Counted from the first letter of the stretch, positions 1 through 5,738 are shown. The stretch is 5,756 nucleotides of DNA from Candidatus Methylomirabilota bacterium (GCA_016209725.1 JACQVO010000163.1:1-5756); one strand, 5' to 3'. The notes: generated from the letters alone by a model not told the origin. A program made the numbers and translations.

Positions 1-1
1 C

Positions 2-571
2 ATCAAGATCGACGTCCGGGTCATCGCCGCCACCAACCGGGACCTCAAGAAGGCCGTGGAGGAGGGGACCTTCCGGGAGGACCTGTACTACCGCCTGAAC
101 GTGGTCCCCATCACGCTGCCTCCCCTGCGCCTGCGCCGAGACGACATCCCCCTCTTAGTGGAGCACTTCATTGCGAAATACGACCGGGAATTCAACCGCA
201 AGGTCAGGGGGTTCTCCGCCGGCGCCACGGCCGCGCTGTACCAGTATGACTGGCCGGGCAACGTCCGCGAGCTGGAGAACGTCATCGAGCGCGCGGTGGC
301 CCTGGCCCAAAGCGAGACCATTTCCTTACGCGAGCTCCCCCTGGACATTTCCATCCTCGGCCGCGACATGATCGAGGATATTCAGAAGGCGGGGCTGAGC
401 CTCCGTGAGGCCCGGAGCCACTTTGAAAAGCAGTATATCCTCAACATCCTGGAGAAGGTGCAGTGGAACCAGACGGAAGCCGCCCGGCTTCTCGGCCTGC
501 ACCGGAACACCCTCCTCTGGAAACTCCAGCGTCTAGGGATTGACTCTCGCCCGCAAGCTCTCACCGTCTGA
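2..571 (+). CDS. NtrC-family sigma-54-dependent response regulator, C-terminal part (5' end outside window)
   Basis: Open in frame from base 2, with 189 residues before TGA at 569-571. The GTG at 56 is internal, not the start. What remains is the end of the AAA+ sigma-54 activation domain: VRVIAATNRDL (sensor I region), FREDLYYRLNVVPI with LPPLR (arginine-finger region) and WPGNVRELENVIERAV (sensor II). A linker and a Fis-type helix-turn-helix follow (NQTEAARLLGLHRNTLLWKLQRLGI near the C-terminus). The Walker A/B motifs, the GAFTGA loop and any receiver domain lie upstream and cannot be seen, so 'response regulator' rather than a PAS- or GAF-controlled activator is inference. Such proteins bind upstream enhancer sites and hydrolyse ATP to open sigma-54 promoters. 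A sigma-54 promoter lies 229 bp downstream, and a histidine kinase of the type that pairs with NtrC regulators is encoded at 2895-4406. Family is near certain; the partner is inferred. Confidence 0.96.
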   Translation: MKIDVRVIAATNRDLKKAVEEGTFREDLYYRLNVVPITLPPLRLRRDDIPLLVEHFIAKYDREFNRKVRGFSAGATAALYQYDWPGNVRELENVIERAVALAQSETISLRELPLDISILGRDMIEDIQKAGLSLREARSHFEKQYILNILEKVQWNQTEAARLLGLHRNTLLWKLQRLGIDSRPQALTV

Positions 572-592
572 CAAATCATTCTGCCCTGTATT

Positions 593-609
593 TTGTGCAG
601 ACTGCACAA
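593..609. promoter_or_regulatory. Perfect 8+1+8 palindrome, candidate enhancer (UAS) or autoregulatory operator
   Basis: TTGTGCAG-A-CTGCACAA is a perfect dyad with a one-base centre, starting 22 bp after the regulator's stop codon. No T-tract follows, so a terminator is unlikely. Size and symmetry suit a dimeric Fis-type helix-turn-helix such as the neighbouring activator. It lies about 217-233 bp upstream of the predicted sigma-54 start site, far but workable for an enhancer. That the regulator binds here is inference. Confidence 0.6.
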
Positions 610-715
610 GAAATTGTGATACGACGTAACATATTTAATCTATAGGAGATTTTTAACTATTACCGCCGTTATTTCATCCCTATGGAGAAGAGATTGCCCA
701 AAAAACTATGCACAT

Positions 716-756
716 GTAGGATTGCGGAATTCCTACCTAGGACCAGCAATTCCGCA
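716..756. promoter_or_regulatory. Cluster of overlapping inverted repeats upstream of the sigma-54 promoter (possible activator site or cruciform)
   Basis: TGCGGAATT (723-731) and AATTCCGCA (748-756) form a perfect 9-bp inverted repeat separated by 16 bp. Inside it, TCCTA/TAGGA (731-742) pairs, and GTAGGA/TCCTAC (716-721 and 731-736) offers an alternative pairing. GGAATTCC (726-733) is itself palindromic. TATGCAC occurs on both sides (707-713 and 762-768). The cluster sits roughly 70-110 bp upstream of the predicted start site, the classic enhancer distance for sigma-54 activators. The half-sites differ from the 593-609 palindrome, so which one the activator uses is unknown. Confidence 0.45.
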
Positions 757-799
757 CAAATTATGCACTTTCGGCTGCGCAAATCCATTCCTCCCAAGG

Positions 800-815
800 T
801 GGCACAACCCATGCT
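800..815 (+). promoter_or_regulatory. Sigma-54 (-24/-12) promoter for the micropeptide gene
   Basis: TGGCACAACCCATGCT matches the sigma-54 consensus TGGCAC-N5-TTGCW at all but one of the specified positions. The invariant GG (801-802) and GC (813-814) have the required 12-bp offset. Transcription should start near 826, giving an 80-nt leader before the ATG at 909. It lies downstream of a sigma-54 activator gene and of enhancer-like dyads, which raises confidence. Confidence 0.82.
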
Positions 816-908
816 CGTTAGAGAGTTCAACGGACTTAGCAAGGCACTGGTTGATAGATTCCAAATAAGTCGCAACAAACAACGAGTGAGAATGAGGGAG
901 GAAGGGAC

Positions 909-1037
909 ATGAAGAAGCTCATCGTTCTGGCGCTGGTGGTGCTGGGCCTGCTTGCGATCATGCCGGCGATGGAAATCGACTCCTCGACCCAGGTGTTCAG
1001 CCGCGTGGGGATGGCCGAGAGCGGAGGCGGGGACTAA
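909..1037 (+). CDS. Small Sec-signal-like peptide of 42 residues, unknown function
   Basis: ATG at 909 follows a strong purine-rich Shine-Dalgarno tract (GGGAGGAAGGG, 896-906); TAA is at 1035-1037. The product begins with two lysines and a long hydrophobic run (MKKLIVLALVVLGLLAIMPA, residues 1-20), as in a Sec signal peptide or single membrane anchor. A short polar tail follows (EIDSSTQVF, then SRVGMAESGGGD at the end). Cleavage after A20 would release about 22 residues, although the -3 position (Met) is not ideal; without cleavage it would be a one-helix membrane peptide with a 20-residue periplasmic tail. No cysteines and no recognised family. It is monocistronic: a sigma-54 promoter lies in front and a strong hairpin terminator behind. 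The dedicated promoter, good ribosome site and signal-like sequence argue for a real gene despite its length. Its role (signal, envelope stress factor, export target) is not shown by the sequence. Confidence 0.72.
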   Translation: MKKLIVLALVVLGLLAIMPAMEIDSSTQVFSRVGMAESGGGD

Positions 1038-1056
1038 TAGCCCGACTGACTCACTG

Positions 1057-1111
1057 TCTCCTCCCTTGGAAACCTTGAGGGCAGGAGAAGCTCCCAGGAA
1101 ACTTGGGAAGC
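1057..1111 (+). other. Two adjacent hairpins in the 3' untranslated region of the micropeptide gene
   Basis: The first hairpin pairs 1057-1066 (TCTCCTCCCT) with 1078-1088 across ten base pairs with a single bulged C (1082); a GG-AAA-CC mini-stem can form in its loop. The second pairs TCCCA (1092-1096) with TGGGA (1104-1108), extended by two pairs around a bulged A. Neither has a T-tract. Together with the 1121-1165 stem they make a compact structured tail after the stop codon at 1037. Confidence 0.5.
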
Positions 1112-1120
1112 GAAACAATC

Positions 1121-1175
1121 AGAGCGAAGGGAGGCTGGTTCAGATCACAGGCCTCCCTTCGCTCTTTGTCCATTT
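1121..1175 (+). terminator. Strong hairpin terminator after the micropeptide gene
   Basis: AGAGCGAAGGGAGGC (1121-1135) and GCCTCCCTTCGCTCT (1151-1165) form a perfect 15-bp stem with a 15-nt loop. Only a weak T-containing tail follows (TTGTCCATTT). The long stem separates the sigma-54 unit from the sigma-70 promoter at 1209. The large loop and poor T-tract leave room for an RNA-stabilising 3' structure instead of, or besides, intrinsic termination. Confidence 0.72.
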
Positions 1176-1208
1176 AGGGCTCCCCACCGCTTGAGCAGGA
1201 CTTACGGC

Positions 1209-1237
1209 TTGACAATCGTCAAAAGTGAAGCTATACG
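1209..1237 (+). promoter_or_regulatory. Sigma-70-type promoter of the binding-protein/kinase operon
   Basis: TTGACA (1209-1214) is a perfect -35 box; 17 bp later lies TATACG (1232-1237), a 4/6 -10 box. Transcription would start near 1244, about 56 nt before the ATG at 1300. It follows directly after the hairpin at 1121-1165. Its position inside the upstream extension of the binding-protein frame also argues against the GTG at 1225 as a start codon. Confidence 0.75.
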
Positions 1238-1299
1238 GAGGGTTACGCGCGCAGAACCTTCTGTTGAACTTGACTCGGTTGGCCAATTTGGGTTTCCGG

Positions 1300-2898
1300 A
1301 TGATCCGACTCATCCTGGCTCTCTCTTTTCTCCTCCAGCCCCTCCTCTTGTCCGCCGTCTGGGCCCAAGACAAAGGTCAGGCAGCAACTCCCAAGTATGG
1401 GGGCACCTACAGACGGCCCCTCGTTAACAACCCCTCCACCCTCGACCCCGCGCTCATCAGCGACATCTACGGCTTTACGGTGGCGCAGCAGATCTTTGAT
1501 GGCCTGGTGCAGTACGATGGAAGCCTCACCATCATTCCGGCCATCGCCGAATCCTGGAAGGCTAGCCGCGACGGCCTGAGCTGGACATTTCATTTGCGCA
1601 AGGGCGTAAAGTTCCATAACGGACGCGAGGTCACGGCTGACGATGTGATTTATTCCTTCACGAGGATCCTTGACCCTAAGGTGAAGTCCAAGGCGGCTGA
1701 GAACTTCACGAAGGTGAAGGGCGCCAAGGAATTCATTGAGGGCCGCGCCAGGACGGTCCAGGGGCTTCGAGCCGTCGACCGCTACACCCTCCAGATCGAA
1801 CTGGTCGAGACATCTGCACCCTTTGTAGCCAGTCTAGCCATCGGCTACGCCAAGATCGTGCCTCGGGAAGTCGTCGAGGAACTCGGGCCCGAGTTCGGAA
1901 GCAGGCCTGTGGGCACGGGCCCCTTCAAGTTCGTCCGCTGGAAGAAAGACGAGGAGATCGTCCTGGAGGCGAACCAGGACTACTACGCCGGACGGCCTTT
2001 CCTGGATAGACTCGCATACAAAGTTTACCCCGGTGCGCCGTGGGATAAGATTTTCACCAGCTTTGAAAAAGGTGGACTTGAGGACACAGTCATCCCTGGC
2101 GCAGAGCTTGAACGGGTGCAGGAAAATCGGCGCTACCAGTTCGTCCGTCGTCCCATGTTGGGCGTTCGATTTTTTGGCTTCCAAACAATGCAGGGTCCTC
2201 TGAATAACCGGTTCGTCCGGCAGGCAATTAATTATGCTGTGGACCGGGAAGCTAATGCTCGGGATATCAACAAGAACCGGTACAAGCCGGGCCAGGGTTT
2301 CCTGCCTCCGGGAACGTATGGCTACGACCCTCAGTTTCGTCCGTACCCATTCGATCCCCAGCGTGCCAGGGCTCTCCTGGTGAAGGCCGGCTACCCGGGG
2401 GGGAAAGGTCTCCCCGTTCTCCAGTTCTGGTCGAGCGTCAAATCGCCCGACATCGAACTGGAACACGAGGCCATCAAGCGATACCTTGCGGATGTCGGCG
2501 TTCGGGTGGAATTCCACTACCACACCAACTGGCCGGAATTCAAAGCGATGGTGCAGGGAGGCAAGCTGCCGATATTCCGCTGGGGCTGGTTCGCAGACCT
2601 GCCGGAGCCGGATAACTTCCTCTACAATCTCTTCCACTCCCGAGGCCCGACCAACATCACCAGCTATCACAACCCGCAGGTGGATCGCCTCCTGGATCGG
2701 GCTCGGGCAGAACAGGAATATATGAAACGGGTGGATCTGTATCGCGAGGCTGAACGGCTCATTATGGAGGACGCACCCATTATTCCCCTCAGTTACTACA
2801 GCTACGAACGCCTCTTCCAGACATACGTGCAGAGCATCGAGGTCAGTGCCTTGGGTGACCCCTACATTCCCATGCGGAAGATCTGGCTCGCAAAATGA
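1300..2898 (+). CDS. Periplasmic oligopeptide/dipeptide-type solute-binding protein (SBP_bac_5 family)
   Basis: A 532-residue protein, close to the length of DppA/OppA precursors. Residues 1-22 are a Sec signal peptide (MIRLILALSF start, likely cut after VWA at 22); there is no lipobox cysteine. Family-5 hallmarks follow: GGTYR near 34, the block from AESW (83) through HLRKGVKFHNG to TADDV (112-116), GTGPFKF (205-211), and the ligand-pocket region around GWFADLPEPDNF (429-440), then NPQVDRLL (458-465). The frame is open upstream to GTG 1225, but that start would lie inside the predicted promoter and bury the signal peptide, so ATG 1300 is chosen; the ribosome site there is weak. The family binds peptides, and in some members nickel, sugars or other solutes; the ligand cannot be read here. 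The next gene is a kinase, overlapping by four bases, with no permease or ATPase genes, so a sensory co-receptor role is likely. Confidence 0.93.
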   Translation: MIRLILALSFLLQPLLLSAVWAQDKGQAATPKYGGTYRRPLVNNPSTLDPALISDIYGFTVAQQIFDGLVQYDGSLTIIPAIAESWKASRDGLSWTFHLRKGVKFHNGREVTADDVIYSFTRILDPKVKSKAAENFTKVKGAKEFIEGRARTVQGLRAVDRYTLQIELVETSAPFVASLAIGYAKIVPREVVEELGPEFGSRPVGTGPFKFVRWKKDEEIVLEANQDYYAGRPFLDRLAYKVYPGAPWDKIFTSFEKGGLEDTVIPGAELERVQENRRYQFVRRPMLGVRFFGFQTMQGPLNNRFVRQAINYAVDREANARDINKNRYKPGQGFLPPGTYGYDPQFRPYPFDPQRARALLVKAGYPGGKGLPVLQFWSSVKSPDIELEHEAIKRYLADVGVRVEFHYHTNWPEFKAMVQGGKLPIFRWGWFADLPEPDNFLYNLFHSRGPTNITSYHNPQVDRLLDRARAEQEYMKRVDLYREAERLIMEDAPIIPLSYYSYERLFQTYVQSIEVSALGDPYIPMRKIWLAK

Positions 2899-4406
2899 GT
2901 GGGGAAGTGCGGCCAAAGTGGCCCTGGGCTGACTGGGCGGCGCGCCTGAGCTTCCGAAAGAAGCTGGCGCTCATGGTGAACCTCCTGATCATCCTGCTGA
3001 TCGTGGGCGCGGCCTTCCTGGTCGAGCGCCGGCAGCGGAACGCCATCGTCCGAGAGGTCGAGAAGCGCGCCCTCATCATGGCCCGGGCCCTGGAAAGCGC
3101 CACGGCGGCGGACTTATTCACTTACAACTATGTGTCCATCGAACAGTCGGTGCTCAAGTTCAGCAAGGAGCCCGACCTTGTGTACGCCGTGGTGCTGGAT
3201 AAGGAGGGCAATCTCGCCGCCCAGTTCCTTCTCGACTACCCGCTGAACAGACTCCTGAACCGGCGAGCGGAGGGCCGGAAACCTGGCGGCCCGACGGTGG
3301 ACCAGGTCCACGTCCCGGGGACCGAACGGGAAACGGTGTACGACGTGAACCTGCCGGTGATGATCGAGGGCTCGCCCGATCCGTGGGGAAGGATCCGTCT
3401 GGGCATCTCCCTCAAAGGGATGTACGAAGAAATCGCGCGGACCCGCTGGGAGATTGCAGGCTTCGGCATCCTGGCCCTGGTCGTGGGGAGCGCCGCCGCC
3501 ACCACCCTCGCCAGACGCATGACCCGGCCGATCCAGGCCCTGACGCAGGGTGTCGCCGCCGTGGGTCGCGGAGATCTGAGCCAGCGGATCGAAGCCACCT
3601 CCCAGGATGAGCTGGGCCGACTCTCTGCGGCCTTCAATGAAATGACCGCCCAGCTCGCCCGGGTGCGCGAGCTGGAGGAGCGCCTGCGGCGCGCCGACCG
3701 GTTGGCGGCCCTGGGGACCATGGCCGCCGGCATCGCCCACGACATCCGCAATCCCTTGACCTCCATCCTGATCTTTTCCCAGCTCATGTCCCTGCACCAC
3801 GATGATCCGGACGTCCGGGCCAAATTCGACCGGGTCGTCCCGAGAGAGCTGGAACGGGTCCAGGCCGTCATCGAGGACATGATGGAGCTGGCGCGTCCGA
3901 GCACCCTGAACCTGGAGCCGACCAACCTGAACGAGGTCTTGATGCAGGTGTTGGAAATGTTCGAAGGCCAGGTCGCGGCTCAGGGCATCAAAGTCGGGCG
4001 AGAGTTCGATCGTGATCTGCCGTTCTGTATGGCCGACAGGAAGCGTCTCCACCGCTGCTTCAGCAACATCATCGCCAACGGCATTCAGGCCATGGCCGGC
4101 GGTGGAGATCTGACCGTCCGCACCAGCGTGATCCCCACGACCTCCGGCGACCCTGCCATCGCCGCAGGGGCGGGCGTCTCAAACGGGCCGGCGATCCGCG
4201 TGGTCATCGCCGACACGGGCCAGGGCATCCCCCCGGATCGCCTCTCCCGGATCTTCGATCCCTTCTACACCACCAAGGAGAAGGGCCTCGGCCTCGGCAT
4301 GGCCATTACCCACCGCATTATCGAGGACCACAAAGGCAACATTGACGTGCAAAGCCAGGTGGCCCTCGGGACGACGTTCACGATCCATCTTCCGGCGAGC
4401 CTGTAG
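2895..4406 (+). CDS. Membrane sensor histidine kinase (periplasmic sensor, HAMP, HisKA, HATPase_c)
   Basis: ATG 2895 overlaps the binding-protein stop as ATGA, implying translational coupling. The 503-residue product has TM1 at about 24-43, a periplasmic part of about 140 residues (44-185; the stretch around LVYAVVLDKEGNLAAQ at 95-110 looks Cache-like), TM2 at about 186-206, HAMP at about 207-260 and a short coiled coil. The dimerisation helix carries GIAHDIRNPLTS with phospho-acceptor H282. The ATPase domain shows the N box (NIIANGIQAM, 391-400), G1 (DTGQG, 440-444), F box (FDPFYTTKEKG, 454-464) and G2 (GLGLG, 464-468). The H-box style is that of NtrB-type kinases, which usually signal to NtrC-type regulators such as the one ending at 571. 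All catalytic residues are present and there is no receiver domain. The ligand is unknown; the coupled binding protein may present it. No convincing terminator follows the stop at 4404-4406. Confidence 0.96.
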   Translation: MSGEVRPKWPWADWAARLSFRKKLALMVNLLIILLIVGAAFLVERRQRNAIVREVEKRALIMARALESATAADLFTYNYVSIEQSVLKFSKEPDLVYAVVLDKEGNLAAQFLLDYPLNRLLNRRAEGRKPGGPTVDQVHVPGTERETVYDVNLPVMIEGSPDPWGRIRLGISLKGMYEEIARTRWEIAGFGILALVVGSAAATTLARRMTRPIQALTQGVAAVGRGDLSQRIEATSQDELGRLSAAFNEMTAQLARVRELEERLRRADRLAALGTMAAGIAHDIRNPLTSILIFSQLMSLHHDDPDVRAKFDRVVPRELERVQAVIEDMMELARPSTLNLEPTNLNEVLMQVLEMFEGQVAAQGIKVGREFDRDLPFCMADRKRLHRCFSNIIANGIQAMAGGGDLTVRTSVIPTTSGDPAIAAGAGVSNGPAIRVVIADTGQGIPPDRLSRIFDPFYTTKEKGLGLGMAITHRIIEDHKGNIDVQSQVALGTTFTIHLPASL

Positions 4407-4522
4407 CCCCCCCCTACCTCCCCACGCGCGGTGCCTGCTCTCATCGCACCCATCCCCCAAGACCTCCGAAGGGTGGACCGACCGCAGATACACGCAGATG
4501 AGCACAGAGAACCAGAGCTTGA
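4407..4522. other. Intergenic stretch after the kinase with a CGCAGAT repeat
   Basis: A C-rich run follows the kinase stop, with no clear terminator. CGCAGAT occurs twice with a 10-bp period (4483-4489 and 4493-4499) and runs into GAGCACAGAGAACC. This style of degenerate sequence is recurrent in many environmental bacterial genomes, often around GxxExxY genes; that statement is recollection, not a search. The frame from ATG 4498 (STENQSLTE) resembles the N-terminal start of GxxExxY proteins and may be the displaced 5' end of the remnant at 4523-4678. Confidence 0.4.
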
Positions 4523-4678
4523 CGGAAGGCGGATCTCACGGTCGCGCAGCAGCACGCGTTGTCGGTCTCTTATGATGGAGTCATGGTTGGGGAGTACGCG
4601 GCCGATCTTCTTGTCGAGGGTGTGGTCCGGGTGGAGCTGAGGGCCGTCAAGGCCCTGGACGAAGTCCATATGCCCCAA
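4523..4678 (+). pseudogene. GxxExxY-family (PDDEXK_3) protein remnant, truncated at both ends
   Basis: Fifty-two in-frame codons read like the middle of a GxxExxY protein: LTVAQQHALSVSYDGV, then VGEYAADLLVEG, then VELRAVKALDEVH. Full-length members are about 125-130 residues. Here the frame is stopped just upstream (TGA 4520-4522), the N-terminal GxxExxY helix is missing, and homology ends after HMPQ at 4678, where unrelated sequence begins without the expected NYLKATG-like continuation. The family is assigned to the PD-(D/E)XK nuclease superfamily; its role is unknown. The would-be catalytic set is the D of YAADLL and E-L-R, where an arginine replaces the usual lysine. A STENQSLTE-like piece in another frame (from 4498) suggests an internal deletion plus frameshift. 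Almost certainly non-functional. Confidence 0.78.
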
Positions 4679-4710
4679 TGGTGGACGGTGCGAATTCCGG
4701 TTGACAGCCC

Positions 4711-4775
4711 GGAATGGGCGACTCCGTACTGCCATTCGGAGCCGCTGTCAAGCTGCTTCGAGACCGACGTGGCCC
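4711..4775 (+). repeat. Copy A of a diverged 65-bp direct repeat
   Basis: Aligns without gaps to 5609-5673, with about 48 of 65 positions identical; the best core is CGCTGTCAAG (4743-4752). Weaker similarity continues leftwards to about 4691 (AATTCCG against GATTCCG). It begins shortly after the GxxExxY homology breaks off. ACGTCCC repeats follow about 80 bp later, as in copy B. It looks like a remnant of a dispersed or mobile element; the element is not identified. Confidence 0.65.
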
Positions 4776-4855
4776 ACGATCAGGGAGCCGGTCGCATCGA
4801 GTCGGGACCCGGGGCTCCGTCAACTCCAACGGAGCGTAAGGAGAATTCGGAAGCA

Positions 4856-4903
4856 ACGTCCCCTAGTCGACCGGAAACAACGTCCCTTAGTACGTCCCCT
4901 GAT
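4856..4903 (+). repeat. Three ACGTCCC-type short repeats
   Basis: ACGTCCCCTAGT (4856-4867), ACGTCCCTTAGT (4880-4891) and ACGTCCCCTGAT (4892-4903), spaced 24 and 12 bp apart. Related units occur at the right end of the window (5739-5756). Between copy A and these repeats lies a 7-bp hairpin (GCTCCGT 4814-4820 with ACGGAGC 4829-4835) without a T-tract; it is the only hairpin noted downstream of the minus-strand gene and would be a weak terminator at best. Confidence 0.55.
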
Positions 4904-4930
4904 ACAGTGCGAGGGCGCTTGCATTTGCCC

Positions 4931-5467
4931 TCAAAGAAGTTTGCAGCCTCGCTCACTGCATACAAGCGAATGGTCCAGACAGAGTTGCATCGCCTCCTTT
5001 TGGGTGTGTTGCGGATCCGGGCCGATCGCTTGGAACTGTTGGCCGCGAAGATTTCTTGCGAAACACACCCATGAGGGGGGTTGGGGGGGATCAGATGCCC
5101 CGGGAGGATCAGGTCCACCGGGTGGGTCAGGTCCACCGGATGAGCCAGGGGGCGTTGGACTGGTTCCGCCGGGCCCTGGAGCAGGTCCCCGAGACCTTGG
5201 AATCGGTTCACGAGACCTTGGAACAGGTACATCGGGTCCTGGCTGCGGTCCGGGGAGTGGATCTCCCGTGGGCAAACCCCGCGATTGACCCGCCATCGTT
5301 TGCGTATAATCGTTGATAGCCGGGCCTGGGGCAACGTGGACGTTCTCGTCACGCGTTGGTGGACTTTGCGACGTGCTGAACATGGAATCGACCGATGTCA
5401 CATCGTCGACGTGTGCCTGAGCTGACGGCAACATGACCAGTACGGCAAGGAGCAATACTGCATTCAT
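4931..5467 (-). CDS. Secreted Pro-rich repeat protein with small four-cysteine C-terminal domain
   Basis: Reads on the minus strand from ATG at 5467 for 178 residues. AAGGTG (5476-5481) lies 8 nt before the start and is a good ribosome site. Residues 1-18 form a signal peptide (MNAVLLLAVLVMLPSAQA) with an AQA cleavage motif. A Ser/Thr-rich stretch follows, then a proline-rich linker (about 71-132) of five degenerate heptapeptides (VPVPRSR, EPIPRSR and relatives) and three hexapeptides (GGPDPP, GGPDPP, GASDPP). The last 46 residues form a compact domain starting at WVCFARNLRGQQF, with cysteines at 135, 163, 170 and 175, enough for two disulfides. It resembles small W-x-C...C...C domains at the ends of secreted bacterial proteins, but I cannot name a family. 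Signal peptide, ribosome site and cysteine spacing favour this strand over overlapping + frames. It lies alone between two diverged direct repeats, so it may be cargo of an old insertion. Function unknown. Confidence 0.7.
   Translation of the reverse strand: MNAVLLLAVLVMLPSAQAHVDDVTSVDSMFSTSQSPPTRDENVHVAPGPAINDYTQTMAGQSRGLPTGDPLPGPQPGPDVPVPRSREPIPRSRGPAPGPGGTSPTPPGSSGGPDPPGGPDPPGASDPPQPPSWVCFARNLRGQQFQAIGPDPQHTQKEAMQLCLDHSLVCSERGCKLL
5091..5144. repeat. 18-bp tandem repeat, three units, encoding hexapeptides
   Basis: Units at 5091-5108, 5109-5126 and 5127-5144. The last two differ at two positions; the first matches them at about 13 of 18. On the minus strand they encode GGPDPP, GGPDPP and GASDPP of the secreted protein. 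Confidence 0.8.
5149..5253. repeat. 21-bp tandem repeat, five degenerate units, encoding heptapeptides
   Basis: Period 21 bp: 5149-5169, 5170-5190, 5191-5211, 5212-5232 and 5233-5253. The best pair (5191-5211 and 5212-5232) shares GAGACCTTGGAA and is identical at 17 of 21 positions; the outer units are more diverged. The minus strand reads them as xPxPxSR-like heptapeptides. The length stays a multiple of three, so expansion keeps the frame. Confidence 0.75.
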
Positions 5468-5608
5468 CGTTGATTCACCTTATACGCCTTCTGATCACCT
5501 TCCGCTCACCATCCCGTGTTGCGGGCCGTAGTTGACTGAGTGGACGTCTGGTCACTCTGGGCCGCCCACAGGCCGCGCGATTCCTGTGGGATTCCGTCCG
5601 GACACCGG

Positions 5609-5673
5609 GGCATGGGCGAAGGGGTACCACCAGTCAGAGTCGCTGTCAAGTTGCTCCGGGACCAACGGGTCCC
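5609..5673 (+). repeat. Copy B of the diverged 65-bp direct repeat
   Basis: Same orientation as copy A, 898 bp downstream of it, with about 48 of 65 positions identical. Together the copies bracket the minus-strand secreted-protein gene. Similarity fades after the shared CCC end. Confidence 0.65.
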
Positions 5674-5738
5674 TTATTCTGCGGGGATGGCAAAGACCAT
5701 CGCCAGAGCGGACCATCGGGAGGTTTACTTAGTCAGGA

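Noticed and set aside
614..646. Possible sigma-70 promoter (TTGTGA with TATAGG or TTAATC)
   Set aside because: Spacings are wrong for any usable -35/-10 pair; the AT-rich tract alone is not enough.
682..912. 76-codon + frame ending in an ATGA overlap with the micropeptide start
   Set aside because: It covers the sigma-54 promoter and the inverted repeats, lacks a ribosome site, would lie largely upstream of the predicted transcript start, and its product has no recognisable features. The ATGA overlap is most likely chance.
1834..2916. 360-codon minus-strand frame opposite the binding-protein gene
   Set aside because: Shadow of a well-identified family-5 gene in GC-rich DNA; no ribosome site or protein family is evident.
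3114..4052. 312-codon minus-strand frame opposite the kinase gene
   Set aside because: Shadow frame rich in H, G, P, Q and R; the + strand encodes all the kinase motifs.
5091..5253. Tandem repeats as a CRISPR array
   Set aside because: The units are contiguous, degenerate, without spacers, and a multiple of three within a coding frame.
4701..5288. Long + and - frames across the accessory block (4559-5074, 4701-5288, 4780-5352)
   Set aside because: They join unrelated segments (GxxExxY remnant, repeats, antisense of the secreted protein) and show no coherent protein.
5056..5316. + frame with coiled-coil-like heptads (ETLESVH, ETLEQVH)
   Set aside because: The heptads are the opposite-strand reading of the 21-bp repeat. 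The minus-strand gene has a signal peptide, ribosome site and cysteine domain, while this frame has none of these.
5479..5484. TATAAG on the minus strand as a -10 box for the secreted-protein gene
   Set aside because: It lies only about 12 bp before the ATG and overlaps the ribosome site, so a transcript from it would lack the Shine-Dalgarno; no matching -35 box is present.
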